Notes under the pieces: generated by a model
The model's database searches: none
What the model was told of the DNA's origin: nothing
Seen by the model: only the letters and a program-made list of their open reading frames with translations
In this document: piece by piece, positions 1-9,572 of the stretch
Layout: the number at the start of each line of letters is the position of its first letter
How positions within the stretch are numbered: the stretch's first letter is position 1
NCBI GenBank assembly: GCA_022702705.1
Contig: CM040427.1
Coordinates: 68,980,783-69,044,782 of the forward strand
Length of the DNA: 64,000 nucleotides
Direction: 5' to 3'
Source of the DNA: Papilionanthe hookeriana x Papilionanthe teres
Taxonomy: Eukaryota > Streptophyta > Magnoliopsida > Asparagales > Orchidaceae
Made by a program: the position numbers and the translations under genes

Positions 1-120
1 CTCGGACACACGATAGAGGATTGCTTCGGTTCGAGGTTGGCTCGAGAGGAACTACGGGCACGGGAATATCACGATTCCAAAGGAATATTTGAAAGAACAC
101 CGAAGGTTCGGTCGATGTGA
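1..120 (+). pseudogene. gag C-terminal remnant
   Basis: Frame 1 opens with LGHTIEDCF, resembling the GH-x-TE-D-C segment near the C-terminus of Tat-type gag proteins, and runs to a stop at 118-120. Only about 39 codons are present because the window begins here. The 120-740 interval has no convincing domain and probably holds the eroded gag-pro junction. Confidence 0.45.
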
Positions 121-760
121 TCTCGGCCCGGGCCGCATAGTTTCGATCGACCCCATGTAACGAGGCTAGACGGAACACCGATCCGGACTAGATCATCTCG
201 GAAAACTCCGGAGCGGATACATGCGGCCTCAACACTAAGCCTCCGCTCAGAGCCTCATGATCCACTTGGCAGACATCATCATGCACACTCGGAAAGTCAT
301 CACCGCGGGAGATAAAGGATGAAAGTGTCGAAAGATGTAAAGGATGATAGCGCGAAGAGTAGACTGGAGGCGCTTTTCACGAGTTAGTTGCTTCGGATTC
401 GAGGAGAAATTCCTCGAACCATTCACAGGTATGATTTCTTTGTCCTCCAGGGATCGCGTAATGCATAGAATTTAATTTTGACTACGTTTTACTTATTTCG
501 ATGATTGCATAACTAACAACCAATCTAATACGAATTTCAATTTCTCGACGATCCTCAAATCGTACAAAATTCGATGAACTTATTAACATGACTCAAAGAA
601 GATATTAACAACACGAGAATACGACAGGTTCGGATAGCGAAGCGCCCATTTTGAATTTTAAGGAACGCCGGTTACGATTGAATTAGAGTTTTCAGATTCA
701 GAGATAACACCGGAAGAGCCAGTCAGCACTCCAGAAGATAATCCTCTGGGTCCAACCCAA

Positions 761-1640
761 ATGGCGGAAGAAATAACGGAGGTGTATTTGAGAAGAGGAA
801 AGGTGTTACCCCCAACAACGGGTCCAGCAGTAAAGGAAAAACAGACACCTACCTCTGCAGAAACAACCCCATCAACGGAAGAGACACATGTTCAGGAGGA
901 ATCGGGGAGCTCGAATAACAAAGTGGAGTATAACGTTCTAGCCCATCTACGAAAGTTGCCAGCCAAACTAAGCATTCTCGACGCCCGATGCGTCGAAAGA
1001 GATGAGAGGCTCCGGTTAAGGCTTTGCTCGACCCGCAGATTTGCTTAGCTCATTTGTACATGACTCGATGAGACGAGGTTTGTTCGTTAAAGGAACGATC
1101 CGGTATCACTTTCACGGATGATGACTTGTTGCTTGAGTACGCTCGATCACAACCGACCCCTATACATTTCCGTGAACATCGACAGATTCACACTCTCCAG
1201 GGTATTGGTTGATCCAGGAGCATCAATTAACATAATGAATCTACGGACGTTAGCCTACTTAGACATCGACACCCGCAGGCTTTCTACTGACAAAATGATG
1301 TTAAGAGGCCTGACCAAAAAGGAGAAAGGGCTCTCGGATCGATAACACTCGCATCGAGAATTGGTGAACTAGTAACGACCGCAAAATTCCACATCATGGA
1401 TTCGAGAGACTTCGTTCGATGCCCTGCGGGTCGACCTCGGATCCATGAGTACAAAATGGTTCCATCTTCCCTACACCAGAGTGCATAAAATACTATGAAA
1501 GAGGTCGGGAACGGTGCATCGAGGAGATCTACAACCTTTTGCAGATACATGAGATAGGCCTTCATGAAGATGCCGCCTACTACGCGCCGCCGAAGAAGAC
1601 GGTTTTCTCCGAGACGTCGTTCCAAAGAAATTTGAAGAGT
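761..1640 (+). pseudogene. Tat/Ogre protease region (broken)
   Basis: A 95-codon frame contains NVLAHLRKLPAKLSILDA, matching the 'Q/HLRKxPAxLSIxDA' linker that precedes the protease in Tat/Ogre polyproteins. After a frameshift, 1118-1345 reads DHNRPLYISVNI and then VLVDPGASINIM, the retropepsin active-site block (D-x-G-A-S). Further frames carry IHEYKMVPSSLHQ, matching the conserved segment after the protease core. At least three frame changes are needed to follow it. It would have matured the gag-pol polyprotein; no function is expected now. Confidence 0.75.
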
Positions 1641-2074
1641 CGAAAGAATTGCAAGAACGAGGCCGGCCGGCTCCGATTCAACGATCTCCCATCACTCCTT
1701 CACGGCGAAATGGTGGCGGCTGCTTTTGGCCCTCGTGTCGAGATCGAGGCCGGGGACGAGGGCGAGGAAGAGTTAACAAGATTGTTGAACGGAGAGATTC
1801 GATCATCAACATTGACTTGGAAGAGCGACTCCGAGGAAGAAAAGACGACAAAAATAGCGAGGACGAGAAATCAAAAGATACCTCGGTTGAGATTTCTTGG
1901 AAGAAGAAAGAAAAAGAATATGAATCGATGTACGACCGGATCAACCACTATGTACAAGCCATAGCCTTAACCCCGATTCATTCCAATAAAGTTGAGGGGT
2001 TGGAGGTTAGGAAGTACGAGTGTTGGCATGGCCGATAAAGTTTTACAGTGGTTCTTCTTCTTCCGGTTCGAAAA

Positions 2075-3420
2075 CAATGTAAAATTGGAAGAAAATACTT
2101 TTAATGAACTAATGGAATTGCCTCTTGATTATTACTCTCCTTATGTGCAAAGATTAATTCAACGTGGTTTTGTACACGGTAAATTATCAAAAGAAAGGAT
2201 GCACTCTTCGAGGAATTGTGGAATAATAAAAATCGAGCCTCTAAATCGAAAGAGGGCGTTGGATTCGGCACGGCGAGGCCGGTCTATGACACCGAATTTT
2301 GCTTGGTCGTTCTGCCAGTTGGAGGAAAAGCTGCCGAAGCGGAAGAGGATTCGAAGAATCTCGAATAGAGGACGCCCCGCCGAGTTTGAGGAGGAAATCG
2401 AATCTACGATTGATGAATTGAAGGAGATCAATTTAGGGACCGAAGATGCCCTAGACCTACTTTCATTAGCTCGACTGTCAGCGATGAAGAGTCTTCGGAG
2501 TTAATTAAACTATTGTCGGAATTCGGAGATTGTTTCGCATGGAGCTACGACGAGATGCCGGGTTAGCACGGAGGTCGCGGTCCACGGACTTGGAGTAGAC
2601 CCGACCATGACCCCGGTTAGCAAGCCTCCGAAGGATGCGTCTTGAAATAGAACGACAAGTCATCTACGAAGTGAAGAAGTTAATAGATGCGATTTTGTAA
2701 GAGAAGAACAATATCCAACATGGTTGGCTAATATTGTGCCAGGTTAGAAAGAAAAATGGACAAGTTCGAATTTGTGTCGACTTCGATTTAAACAAGCTTG
2801 CCGAAGGACGAATTCCATTACCCATCCGGAACTAATGGTGGACATCGCATCTTCGCACGAAATTTTCTCATTCATGGATGGATCTTCGGGATATAATCGG
2901 ATTAAGATGGCGCCGGAAGACGCGACACTTACTCGCTTTCGGGACACCGATCGAAATTTATTCTACTACGATAATGCCGTTTGGACTAAAAATCACGGAG
3001 CAACATACTCAACGAGCCATGATGAGGATTTTTGACGACGCTTATCCATAGCCAAGGTTGAATCTTTACGTGGATGATTTGGTCAATCAATAGCAAACGA
3101 AGGAAGACCATTTGTACGATTTGAGGATTGTCTTTGAACGGTTGCGACGATTTAATCTTAAAATGAACCCTTAAAGTGCGCCTTCGGTGTCACCTCGGGA
3201 AAATTTTAGGATTTGTTGTCCGACACCGGGAATTGAAATCGATCCGAGAAGATTAAAGCCATCTTGGAAATGCCACCTCCTAAAACCTTAAAGCAGTCTA
3301 CGATCATTTCGAGGAAATTGGCGTATCTACGACGCTTTTATATCTAATTTGTCGGAGACGGTGTCAGCTCTTTTCCGCGTTAATAAAAAAGATGCTGCAA
3401 GTTTACTTGGGATGAAAAAT
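2075..3420 (+). pseudogene. Tat/Ogre reverse transcriptase (broken)
   Basis: Frames between about 2400 and 3040 carry the approach to RT (EINLGTEDA), WLANIVPG, and then FMDGSSGYNRIKMAPEDA at 2772-3035. After frameshifts the catalytic YVDD box is seen near 3070, followed by matches to the LKMNP and GFVVRHR-type segments around 3160-3240 and the thumb region to about 3420. The order and wording fit the Tat/Ogre branch rather than Athila or chromoviruses. Multiple stops and frame changes make it non-functional. Confidence 0.8.
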
Positions 3421-3905
3421 GTCAACGAGAACTTGAAAGTATTAAACGATACTTAATGACACCTCCTGTTTTAGCGACCGATCTCGAGCCGACAGTTGAT
3501 ACTTTATACCGCGAGCTTAGACGATTCACCTCGGAGCCTCGTTAGCTCGGAGTCGATGAAGAGGGTAAAGAAAACGCCCTTTATTACCTTAGTCGTCGTC
3601 TAATACCTGCGGAGGTAAAGTATCCTCCGATTGAGAAGCATTGTCTAGCTTTAATTTTCGCTGCCCAAAGCTTAGACAGTATATGCTAGCTCATAAGGTC
3701 AACCTAATCTCGAAAGTTAATCCGTTGTAATATTCGATGACCGTGCCGACCCTTTCGGTAGATTAGCACGATGGTCGATGATATCGTTGCGATTCGATAT
3801 AACTTTCGTACTCTCTTCGCGCTCGTCAAAGGACAAATTTTAGCGGACTTTCTCGCAAGACACCCGTTGCTCACTGGTTCTCCCCTCAACGATGACTTGC
3901 CCGAC
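3420..3905 (+). pseudogene. Retrotransposon RNase H (broken)
   Basis: Short matches in successive frames: ALYYLSRRL and EVKYPPIEKHCLALIFAAQ at about 3570-3665, YMLAHKVNLISKVNPL near 3680-3730, and KGQILADFLARHP at 3830-3870. These are the conserved blocks of the Ty3 RNase H that follows RT, ending in the GQxLADFLAxHP signature. The domain would remove the RNA strand during reverse transcription. It is decayed like its neighbours. Confidence 0.8.
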
Positions 3906-4350
3906 GAACAAGTAATGAACGTAGGACGTCCCGATGCTCAACGTTGGGAGATGTACTTCGACGGAGCCGTCGACCAGGTAGAGATAAAGATTCGCAAACA
4001 ATAATTCCGTGAGCGGGAATTGGCCTAATTTTCATTACACCGGATCGAGGGATGTTAAGATACTCTTACTCACTTGACCAGGCCGGTGTACGAATAACGA
4101 GGCGAATATGAGGCTCTAATAACGGGGTTAGGTTTGGCAATTTTAATGGAAATAACGAACCTCGCTATCTACGGAGATTCTCGACTTGTTATCCGACGAG
4201 TGGCTGGACGAGATGAGATCTTGAAACCCGAGGCTAGAACAATACCACCGCTACACGATGAAGTTGTTAGAACGGATTCCCGATGTGACGTTGTATAGAA
4301 TTCCCAGAGGTGACAATTCTCGTGCGGATGCTTTAGCTGAGATTAGCTAA
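3906..4350 (+). pseudogene. Second (archaeal-type) RNase H domain, Tat/Ogre hallmark
   Basis: RWEMYFDGAVDQ at 3948-3983 is the start of the additional RNase H-like domain typical of Tat/Ogre elements, with the first catalytic Asp in YFDGA. Downstream frames show pieces resembling EYEALITGLGLAI, IYGDSRLVI and RIPRGDNSRADALA (about 4100-4335), the later conserved blocks. Frameshifts separate them. This duplicated RNase H is what places the element in the Tat/Ogre branch. Confidence 0.75.
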
Positions 4351-4589
4351 GGAGTTTGCGATGCCCGCGGAAGATTCCATCGACGTTACGATACGGAGAT
4401 GCCAAGTCACATCTCGAATCGACATGGATACGCGGTGCATGAGCGGGGAAATGAGAACACGATCGTTGCGGTAGGTTGTAGGTGAGAATGATTGGCGTCG
4501 GCCGATTGTCGAATGCTTGCGGACAGGGACCGCTGTAGGAGGACGGATCAACGGCACATCGGATTAAGAGGAGGGCGTTGTCATACGCA

Positions 4590-5765
4590 CTAGTTGACGT
4601 GTTATACAAAAGATCCTTTGACGGATGTGGTTAAGATGTCTAGCGAGGCGAAGCGCGAGAATATCGTTAAGGAAGTACATGCGGGACTATGTGGTGCCCA
4701 CCGGTCGGGTCCGAAAATGAAAATGAAGATCGAAGGATGGGATGTACTATCGTCATCAATGATGGATGACTCGCATGGAAATTGCCGAAGGCTCGCCATC
4801 GGTGTCGGATGCACGGGTGGTCTTTGCATCAGCCGTCGAATGTCTTACACCCAGACGATTGCGTCGTGGCCATTCGAGTGTTGGGGCACGGATATAGTGG
4901 GTCGATGGACCTCTCCGTCATCTCAAAGGACAGCCGGTTCATACTAGCGACGGATGATTGCTTTTCGAAATGGGCGAGGCGATGCTTGGATTGAAGGAAG
5001 TCACGACACATCATGTTCTTCGGTTTTCAAAACCCAAATTGTCTACCGACTTTGGTGTTACCGCCGGGGTTATTTCGAATAACGATACGAGCATTAAGAC
5101 TTAAAATCAACGGTTTCGTCGAACGGCATAGGATAGATTGGAGATATTCTACGATCTACTACCGGAAAAGCGAACGGTCCAGCGGAGGCCTTGATAAGAC
5201 TCTCGTGCAAGTGCGAAAAAGACATTAGACAATAATAAAAGAGGGTGGCACGAGCGGTTGCAGGCGTTATGGGCGTACGGGGACGACGTTCGGAACCCGA
5301 CTCAATCTACACCTTACGCCACGGTGTATGGGTCAGAGGCTATGCTTCCTTTGGAAGTGCAATTACCATCCCTCGGAATCGCCGTGGCTAACAAAATCAC
5401 AACGGAGGAGAATGCCGAGCTCCGGCTCGAAGAGCTAGAAAGTCTCGAAGGGAAGCGACTCGTAGGACGGCGAGACATTGAATTATACCAAGCGAGGATG
5501 ACGCAAGCCCACGACAAGTCGGTCCGCCGAAACGTTTAAAGTTGGTGACTTAGTCCTCGTACTCAGAAGCCTATTCTTGCGCAACGTAAGATGGGAGGAA
5601 AATTTGAGCCGAGCTTGGGAGGGACCGTTCGTGGTTGAAAAAGTCTACTCGGAGGATCCTACAGGTCGATGGATTGTCGGGCGAAAGGCCGCATGCTACC
5701 GATTGATGGGCGATATCCGAAAAATCTGTATCATCGTGACGTTTCGAAGGGCTTGATTACGAGTC
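4590..5765 (+). pseudogene. Ty3/gypsy integrase (broken)
   Basis: 4594-4947 contains EVHAGLCGAHRSGPKM, the first half of the HHCC zinc-binding region (H-x6-H), with PFECWGTDIVG near the end of the same frame, the segment before the first catalytic Asp. RFILATDDCFSKWA follows at about 4938-4980. 5258-5539 reads PYATVYGSEAMLPLEV and EDIELYQARM-like text, the conserved region following the catalytic core in Tat-type integrases. No chromodomain is seen. The remainder to about 5765 matches the usual C-terminal KVGDLVL-type segment (KVGDLVLVLRS). Frames change repeatedly. Confidence 0.8.
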
Positions 5766-6041
5766 CTAAGATATGCCGATGTCAATTGTCGTATGCTAGG
5801 TCCAATAAATGAAATAAAAAATGTGTACGTAATGAAAATGATAAGTTGACTTCTCCGAATAAAATTATATTTCTTTCGTATTGAAATCGAAATGCTGCAA
5901 ATTCACATTCTTTCATAAATTTACGTCTTGAAATGAAATAAAAACATGACTTTGTAAAATATATTCAACAATAAACTAGTATTGTTCTCGTTCGGTTTGA
6001 ATTTTAGCACGCCGACGTTTTTCACCATCTTTTGCGGGAAA

Positions 6042-6662
6042 ATGTCGAGACGAAGGCCGATTTTCTCATTTAAAAACGGCATCGAACTCGCACTCGACGA
6101 GGAAGAGGCGGCACGAGGCGCCGTCATAGAGTTTGACTCGGACTTTGAACAGGTGAAGATGGATTATGAGGGTCGCATGCTAAAGGTAGTCAATCCGGAT
6201 GAAGCGAAAACACGAAGACGAGTACTCGGTTTCGAGAGCGAGAGAACACGCTTAGCGGCGATAAATAAGAGAAAGTTCGAGGATGACAAAGAAGAGATAC
6301 GGTGAGGCGACAACCCGATTGTGAATGCCATGCGGGGAACCCCACTAGTGTTCCATTACGGGTGGTACTAGCGGATGCATGCTAGGAAGATTCCACTTTC
6401 ACGCACACAACGCCGTAATTTGAAGCGCCGCGAACTCACGATGCGGTATCGCTTGGAGAAAAGGGTAGCCGAGAGTCGATGCAGACGAGATGCCCCGGTA
6501 GCACGGGGGAAAGAACGAGTGCGAAGCCGTGCGGTAGGGGATGTCATCCCACCGGCCTTCGCTAAAGAAGAGAAAGACAAGCCGGTTGCGAGCCTTCCTT
6601 ACCAGGAAACGTGCCGGTTGAATCCACGAGGATCACATCATAGTCCCGGCGATTCAAAGTCA
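6042..6662 (+). pseudogene. N-terminal part of the extra 3' ORF: acidic then strongly basic, unknown
   Basis: Frame 0 (position mod 3) starts at ATG 6042 (MSRRRP) and runs to 6665 with only two internal stops, a TGA at 6303 and a TAG near 6363. The first ~87 residues are mixed charge with acidic runs (DEEEAARG, DFEQVKMD). The second half (6375-6665) is strongly basic, for example SRTQRRNLKRREL and MRYRLEKRVAESRCRR, and looks disordered and nucleic-acid binding. No domain is recognised. It lies in line with, and immediately upstream of, the AlkB-like domain, so it is inferred to be the N-terminal part of the same protein. ALKBH9/10 proteins also carry long disordered N-termini. Confidence 0.5.
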
Positions 6663-6781
6663 TGAAAATCGACAGAAATCGTGCGCTTACATTTCACAGA
6701 TCTGTTAAATCAAAGCTACTGCCGAACAATTTCGGAGGATGAACCGAGAGAAATTTCAAAGGGTTCGAAAGCAAAATTTTG

Positions 6782-7465
6782 AGCACTTTGAAAGAATTCG
6801 AAGGAAATATGTTAACATTCCTGGAAGGGCTGGAATTGCATACTGAATGTGTTCTCGGGTAGCGAACGGGAGGACATAATTGATTATGTCTTTTACCTCG
6901 GGGACTTAGGTCGGGCGAGGCCGTTTAAGGAAGAAGACGTATCTCGAACCCCGAAGATGGATGCGAGGCAAGGGACGAGTTACTTATTCGGCTTGGTTGT
7001 TGCTACAGCTACGCCCATGACAATGAGGAATCCGCGGGCATCATAAGACACGACGAGGTAGACCCGATGCCCTCGATATTAAGGAGTATGATTAAAAGGA
7101 TGGTTTCTTGGCACATCTTGCACAGATTGTGTGCCGAATAGTTGCATTATAAATATCTACGAAAGAGTGAACCGCATTCCACTACATATAGATCACCGTG
7201 ATTTTCGAGACCGATTCTACGCGATCCCTTCCTCAGCAGGTGCGATATTATGTTTGGGAGAGAGTTGCGGGTCATTGGCCCAGGTGAATTCAGTGGGCCA
7301 GTAAAGATCCCTCTTCCAGTTGGATCAGTGCTTGTGCTTAAAGGAAATGGAGCCGATCCGTGCAAGCATCGCGTTCCGGAGTACTCACGAAGGAGAGTGT
7401 CCATCACTTTCGGGAAAATGGACGACGGAAAGCACCATTCGGATATCGCCACGACCGGACCTTGA
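6782..7465 (+). pseudogene. AlkB-type 2OG/Fe(II) dioxygenase domain, ALKBH9/ALKBH10-like, frameshifted
   Basis: Six overlapping pieces in successive frames follow the plant ALKBH9/10 catalytic domain colinearly: FLEGLELHTE (about 6818-6847), SEREDIIDYVFYLGDLGR (from about 6861), EPRRWMRGKGRVTY (frame 1, about 6946-6987), CCYSYAHDNEESAGIIR and DEVDPMP (6998-7070), PNSCIINIYE then PLHIDHRDF (7140-7202), and GRELRVIGPGEFSGPVKI to RRRVSITFGKMD (7226-7420). The iron ligands are visible: H and D of HID at 7185-7193, and the distal H (KH-x-VP) at 7367-7369. The first 2-oxoglutarate-binding Arg of R-V-S-I-T-F is at 7394-7396, but the usual second Arg after F is Gly (7412-7414). Known relatives remove m6A from RNA. 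No introns interrupt it, unlike host genes. About five frameshifts show that this copy is dead, decayed like the pol genes upstream. Confidence 0.88.
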
Positions 7466-8189
7466 AGGGTTGCAGCCTGCAGAGTTGTGAGACGAGACAC
7501 CTCTAAGAGTGTACGAGGGACTTTCGTCTCGAAGTACGTCTTGAGAGGAGGGTTAGTCTCTACAGCTAATTCCGAGATGGCTCGAAAGAGACTGACGAAG
7601 AAATCAGCGATGAGCTTATGATCGAAGATTGCATTCTACGGATAGATATTACTCATATGTATCTCTTTATATTTATCGACGTTCTTTATTCGGACTATGT
7701 TTCATCTTATCCGATTTCGAAGTATTAATAAAGTTTGCTTTTCGCTACGTCGTGCGATTGGTTTAATGCCGTTAAGTTCGAATGTTTGATTCGAGCTATC
7801 AAATGCTTAACGAATCAGGAACGATACGAAAGATACTTGCATTAAAAAAAAAAATGTCAACGTCATGAAATTAAATAAACTTCACAATCATAAATTGAAA
7901 CAGTGACAAAACTCGACGAATGAAATAATAATCTAACTTCATACGACTCTGCACTTGTCCATAAAACAATTGAAATTAAAATGGCATTCGAAATCAAAAC
8001 GATCGAAATCAACCATTCCAAATCCAAATTTCGACTCAAATTTGAGTTGAACCTTCTCAATATGTCGCTATCATTATCCCTTTCCTCGAGCTAAAATCTC
8101 ATCCCATGGAACACCGGGTCCTAAATCTCGAGTAGAAGAGTTTAGCTGGTTTTACTTGCATAGAATCGCACTCTTCTCGGTTCTCTATC
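7466..8189 (+). other. Downstream region of the AlkB-like ORF; AT-rich, no gene recognised
   Basis: The AlkB-like frame ends at 7465. The following ~270 bases still show CGA/AGA-rich, coding-like composition and may be the decayed C-terminus. An AATAAAG polyadenylation-like signal occurs near 7727-7733. From about 7740 to 8189 the sequence is AT-rich with no ORF worth calling. Confidence 0.35.
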
Positions 8190-9240
8190 TTTTCGACGTA
8201 AATCCGCAGGTGAGTGGTCTCTTTTGGCGTAAACTCACTAGTTGGTGGTTATTTCTTTTGACGTAAATCACTAGGTGGTGATATGCTTTTGGCGTAAATT
8301 CACAGTTAATGGCCTTCTTTTGGCGTAAATTCACTAGTTAGTTGCGCTATCTTCAGCGTAAACTTCACTAGTTGGTGGTATTCTTTTGACGTAAATCCAC
8401 TAGGTGGTGGTCTCTTTTAGCGTAGAATTCACTAGTTGATGGCATTCTTTTAGCGTAAACTCCTAGTTGGTGCGTTATCTTTTGACGTAAATCCGTAGGT
8501 AATGGTCTCTTTTAGCGTAATTCACAGTTGGTGGCACTTTTTAGCGTAAGCTCACTAGTTGGTGGTATTCTTTTGACGTAAATCCAGTAATTGGTGCTAC
8601 TTTTGGCGTAAATTCACAGTTAATTGGCGCTTCTTTTAGCGTAACTTCACTGATTGGTGTTATTTTACTAACGTAAATCCCAGGTGGTGGTCTCTTTTAG
8701 CGTAAATTCACTAGTTAGTGGCGCTTTTTAGCGTAAACTTCACTAGTTGGTAGTTATCTTTTTTGACGTAAATCACTAGGTGGTGGTCTCTTTTGGCGTA
8801 AGTCCCAGTTGGTGACGCTCTTAGCGTAAACTCGCCAGTTGGTGGCTATTTCTTTTGACGTAAATCCTCAGGTGGTGGTCTCTTTTGGCGTAAATTCACA
8901 GTTGGTGGCGCTTTTTAGCGTAAACTCCTAGTTGGTGGTATATCTTTTTTGACGTAAATCACTAGGTGGTGGTCTCTTTTGGCGTAAAATCACTTAATTG
9001 GCGCTTGTTTGACGCAATTCACTAGTTGGTGGCTATTTTTGACGTAAATCACTAGTGGTGGTCTCTTTTGGCGTAAAATCACATTAGTGGCGCTTTCTTT
9101 AGCGTAATTCACTAGTTGATGGTTATTTCTTTTGACATAAATCACTTGGTGGTAGTCTCTTTTGGCGTAAATTTCACAGTTAGTGGCCGCTTTTTAACGA
9201 TAAACTCTTCTTGTAGTATTGTTTTCGGCATAAATCTCGT
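8190..9240 (+). repeat. ~32-bp minisatellite with three-unit higher-order period
   Basis: About 32 copies of a unit with core (A/G)(G/A)CGTAAAyTCAC followed by AGTTGGTGG and a T-rich run. Unit starts read at 8195, 8226, 8260, 8291, 8322, 8355, 8388, 8419, 8452, 8484, 8514, 8543 and 8575 give spacings of 29-35 bp. Three variants alternate: GACGTAAATC with GGTGGTCTC, GGCGTAAATTC, and AGCGTAAACTC. GACGTA units recur at about 91-96 bp (8388, 8484, 8575), giving a higher-order period of three. Ogre-type elements are known to carry tandem arrays in their 3' untranslated region, and this array sits in that position. Confidence 0.85.
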
Positions 9241-9572
9241 GTTAGTGGCCTCAGTACTTTTCTCTGCCAAATCGATTTCCTCATTTAATCAAATTTACAT
9301 CCTCAAACAAAACTTACAACAAAATAACCAAACAACACATCATATCGCAATTCTTTCATCCTCGTACGTGCACTTTTAAAGATCTTCGATTACTCTCTGT
9401 CTTTGGGTTAGAGTCCCAGGTGGAAAGCCCCAACTCAAATTTACTCCGACTCCGAGGCGATTTGTTCGAGTGTGACATGCTTACATAGTCTCTGAGTCGT
9501 GTTGATTGTTTCGGTCAACACTGATACGCGCGGTGTGCGATGACCGCACACCTGCACCTGATCAAGTCCTTT
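9241..9572. other. Spacer between minisatellite and LTR-like repeat; no gene seen
   Basis: No ORF or domain of note. No clear polypurine tract is visible immediately before 9573, which weakens the reading of that repeat as the 3' LTR of the upstream element. Confidence 0.4.

Larger units (their letters stand above)
1..9240 (+). mobile_element. Ty3/gypsy Tat/Ogre-lineage LTR retrotransposon, decayed, with extra AlkB-like ORF
   Basis: Domains occur on one strand in the canonical Ty3 order: gag end, aspartic protease, RT, RNase H, a second RNase H-like domain, integrase. The second RNase H (motif WEMYFDGA) and the RT wording FMDGSSGYN and MAPED are characteristic of the Tat/Ogre branch. All domains are broken by frameshifts and stops, so the copy is dead. 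Downstream of integrase, on the same strand, lie an extra coding region ending in an AlkB-type dioxygenase and then a minisatellite. The 5' LTR and most of gag lie left of the window. The 3' boundary is not settled: it may be the end of the minisatellite, or the LTR-like repeat starting at 9573 may be its 3' LTR. Domain identity is secure; extent is inferred. Confidence 0.75.

Noticed and set aside
1284..1625. 113-codon minus-strand ORF
   Set aside because: It lies opposite the protease region, which has recognisable motifs on the + strand; no domain in the minus frame.
1678..1944. Ser/Arg-rich minus-strand ORF
   Set aside because: Low-complexity complement of the GA-rich linker between protease and RT.
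6782..7465. Interpretation of the AlkB-like domain as a plant RNA virus insertion
   Set aside because: The wording (EGLELHT, WMRGKGRV, GPGEFSG, GNGAD) is that of plant ALKBH9/10, and no viral replicase or coat motifs are nearby; the neighbours are Tat/Ogre pol.
7147..7500. 117-codon minus-strand ORF over the AlkB-like domain
   Set aside because: Shadow frame; the + strand carries the conserved AlkB motifs.
8190..9240. CRISPR-like array
   Set aside because: Units are contiguous tandem variants with no unique spacers, in a plant nuclear context.
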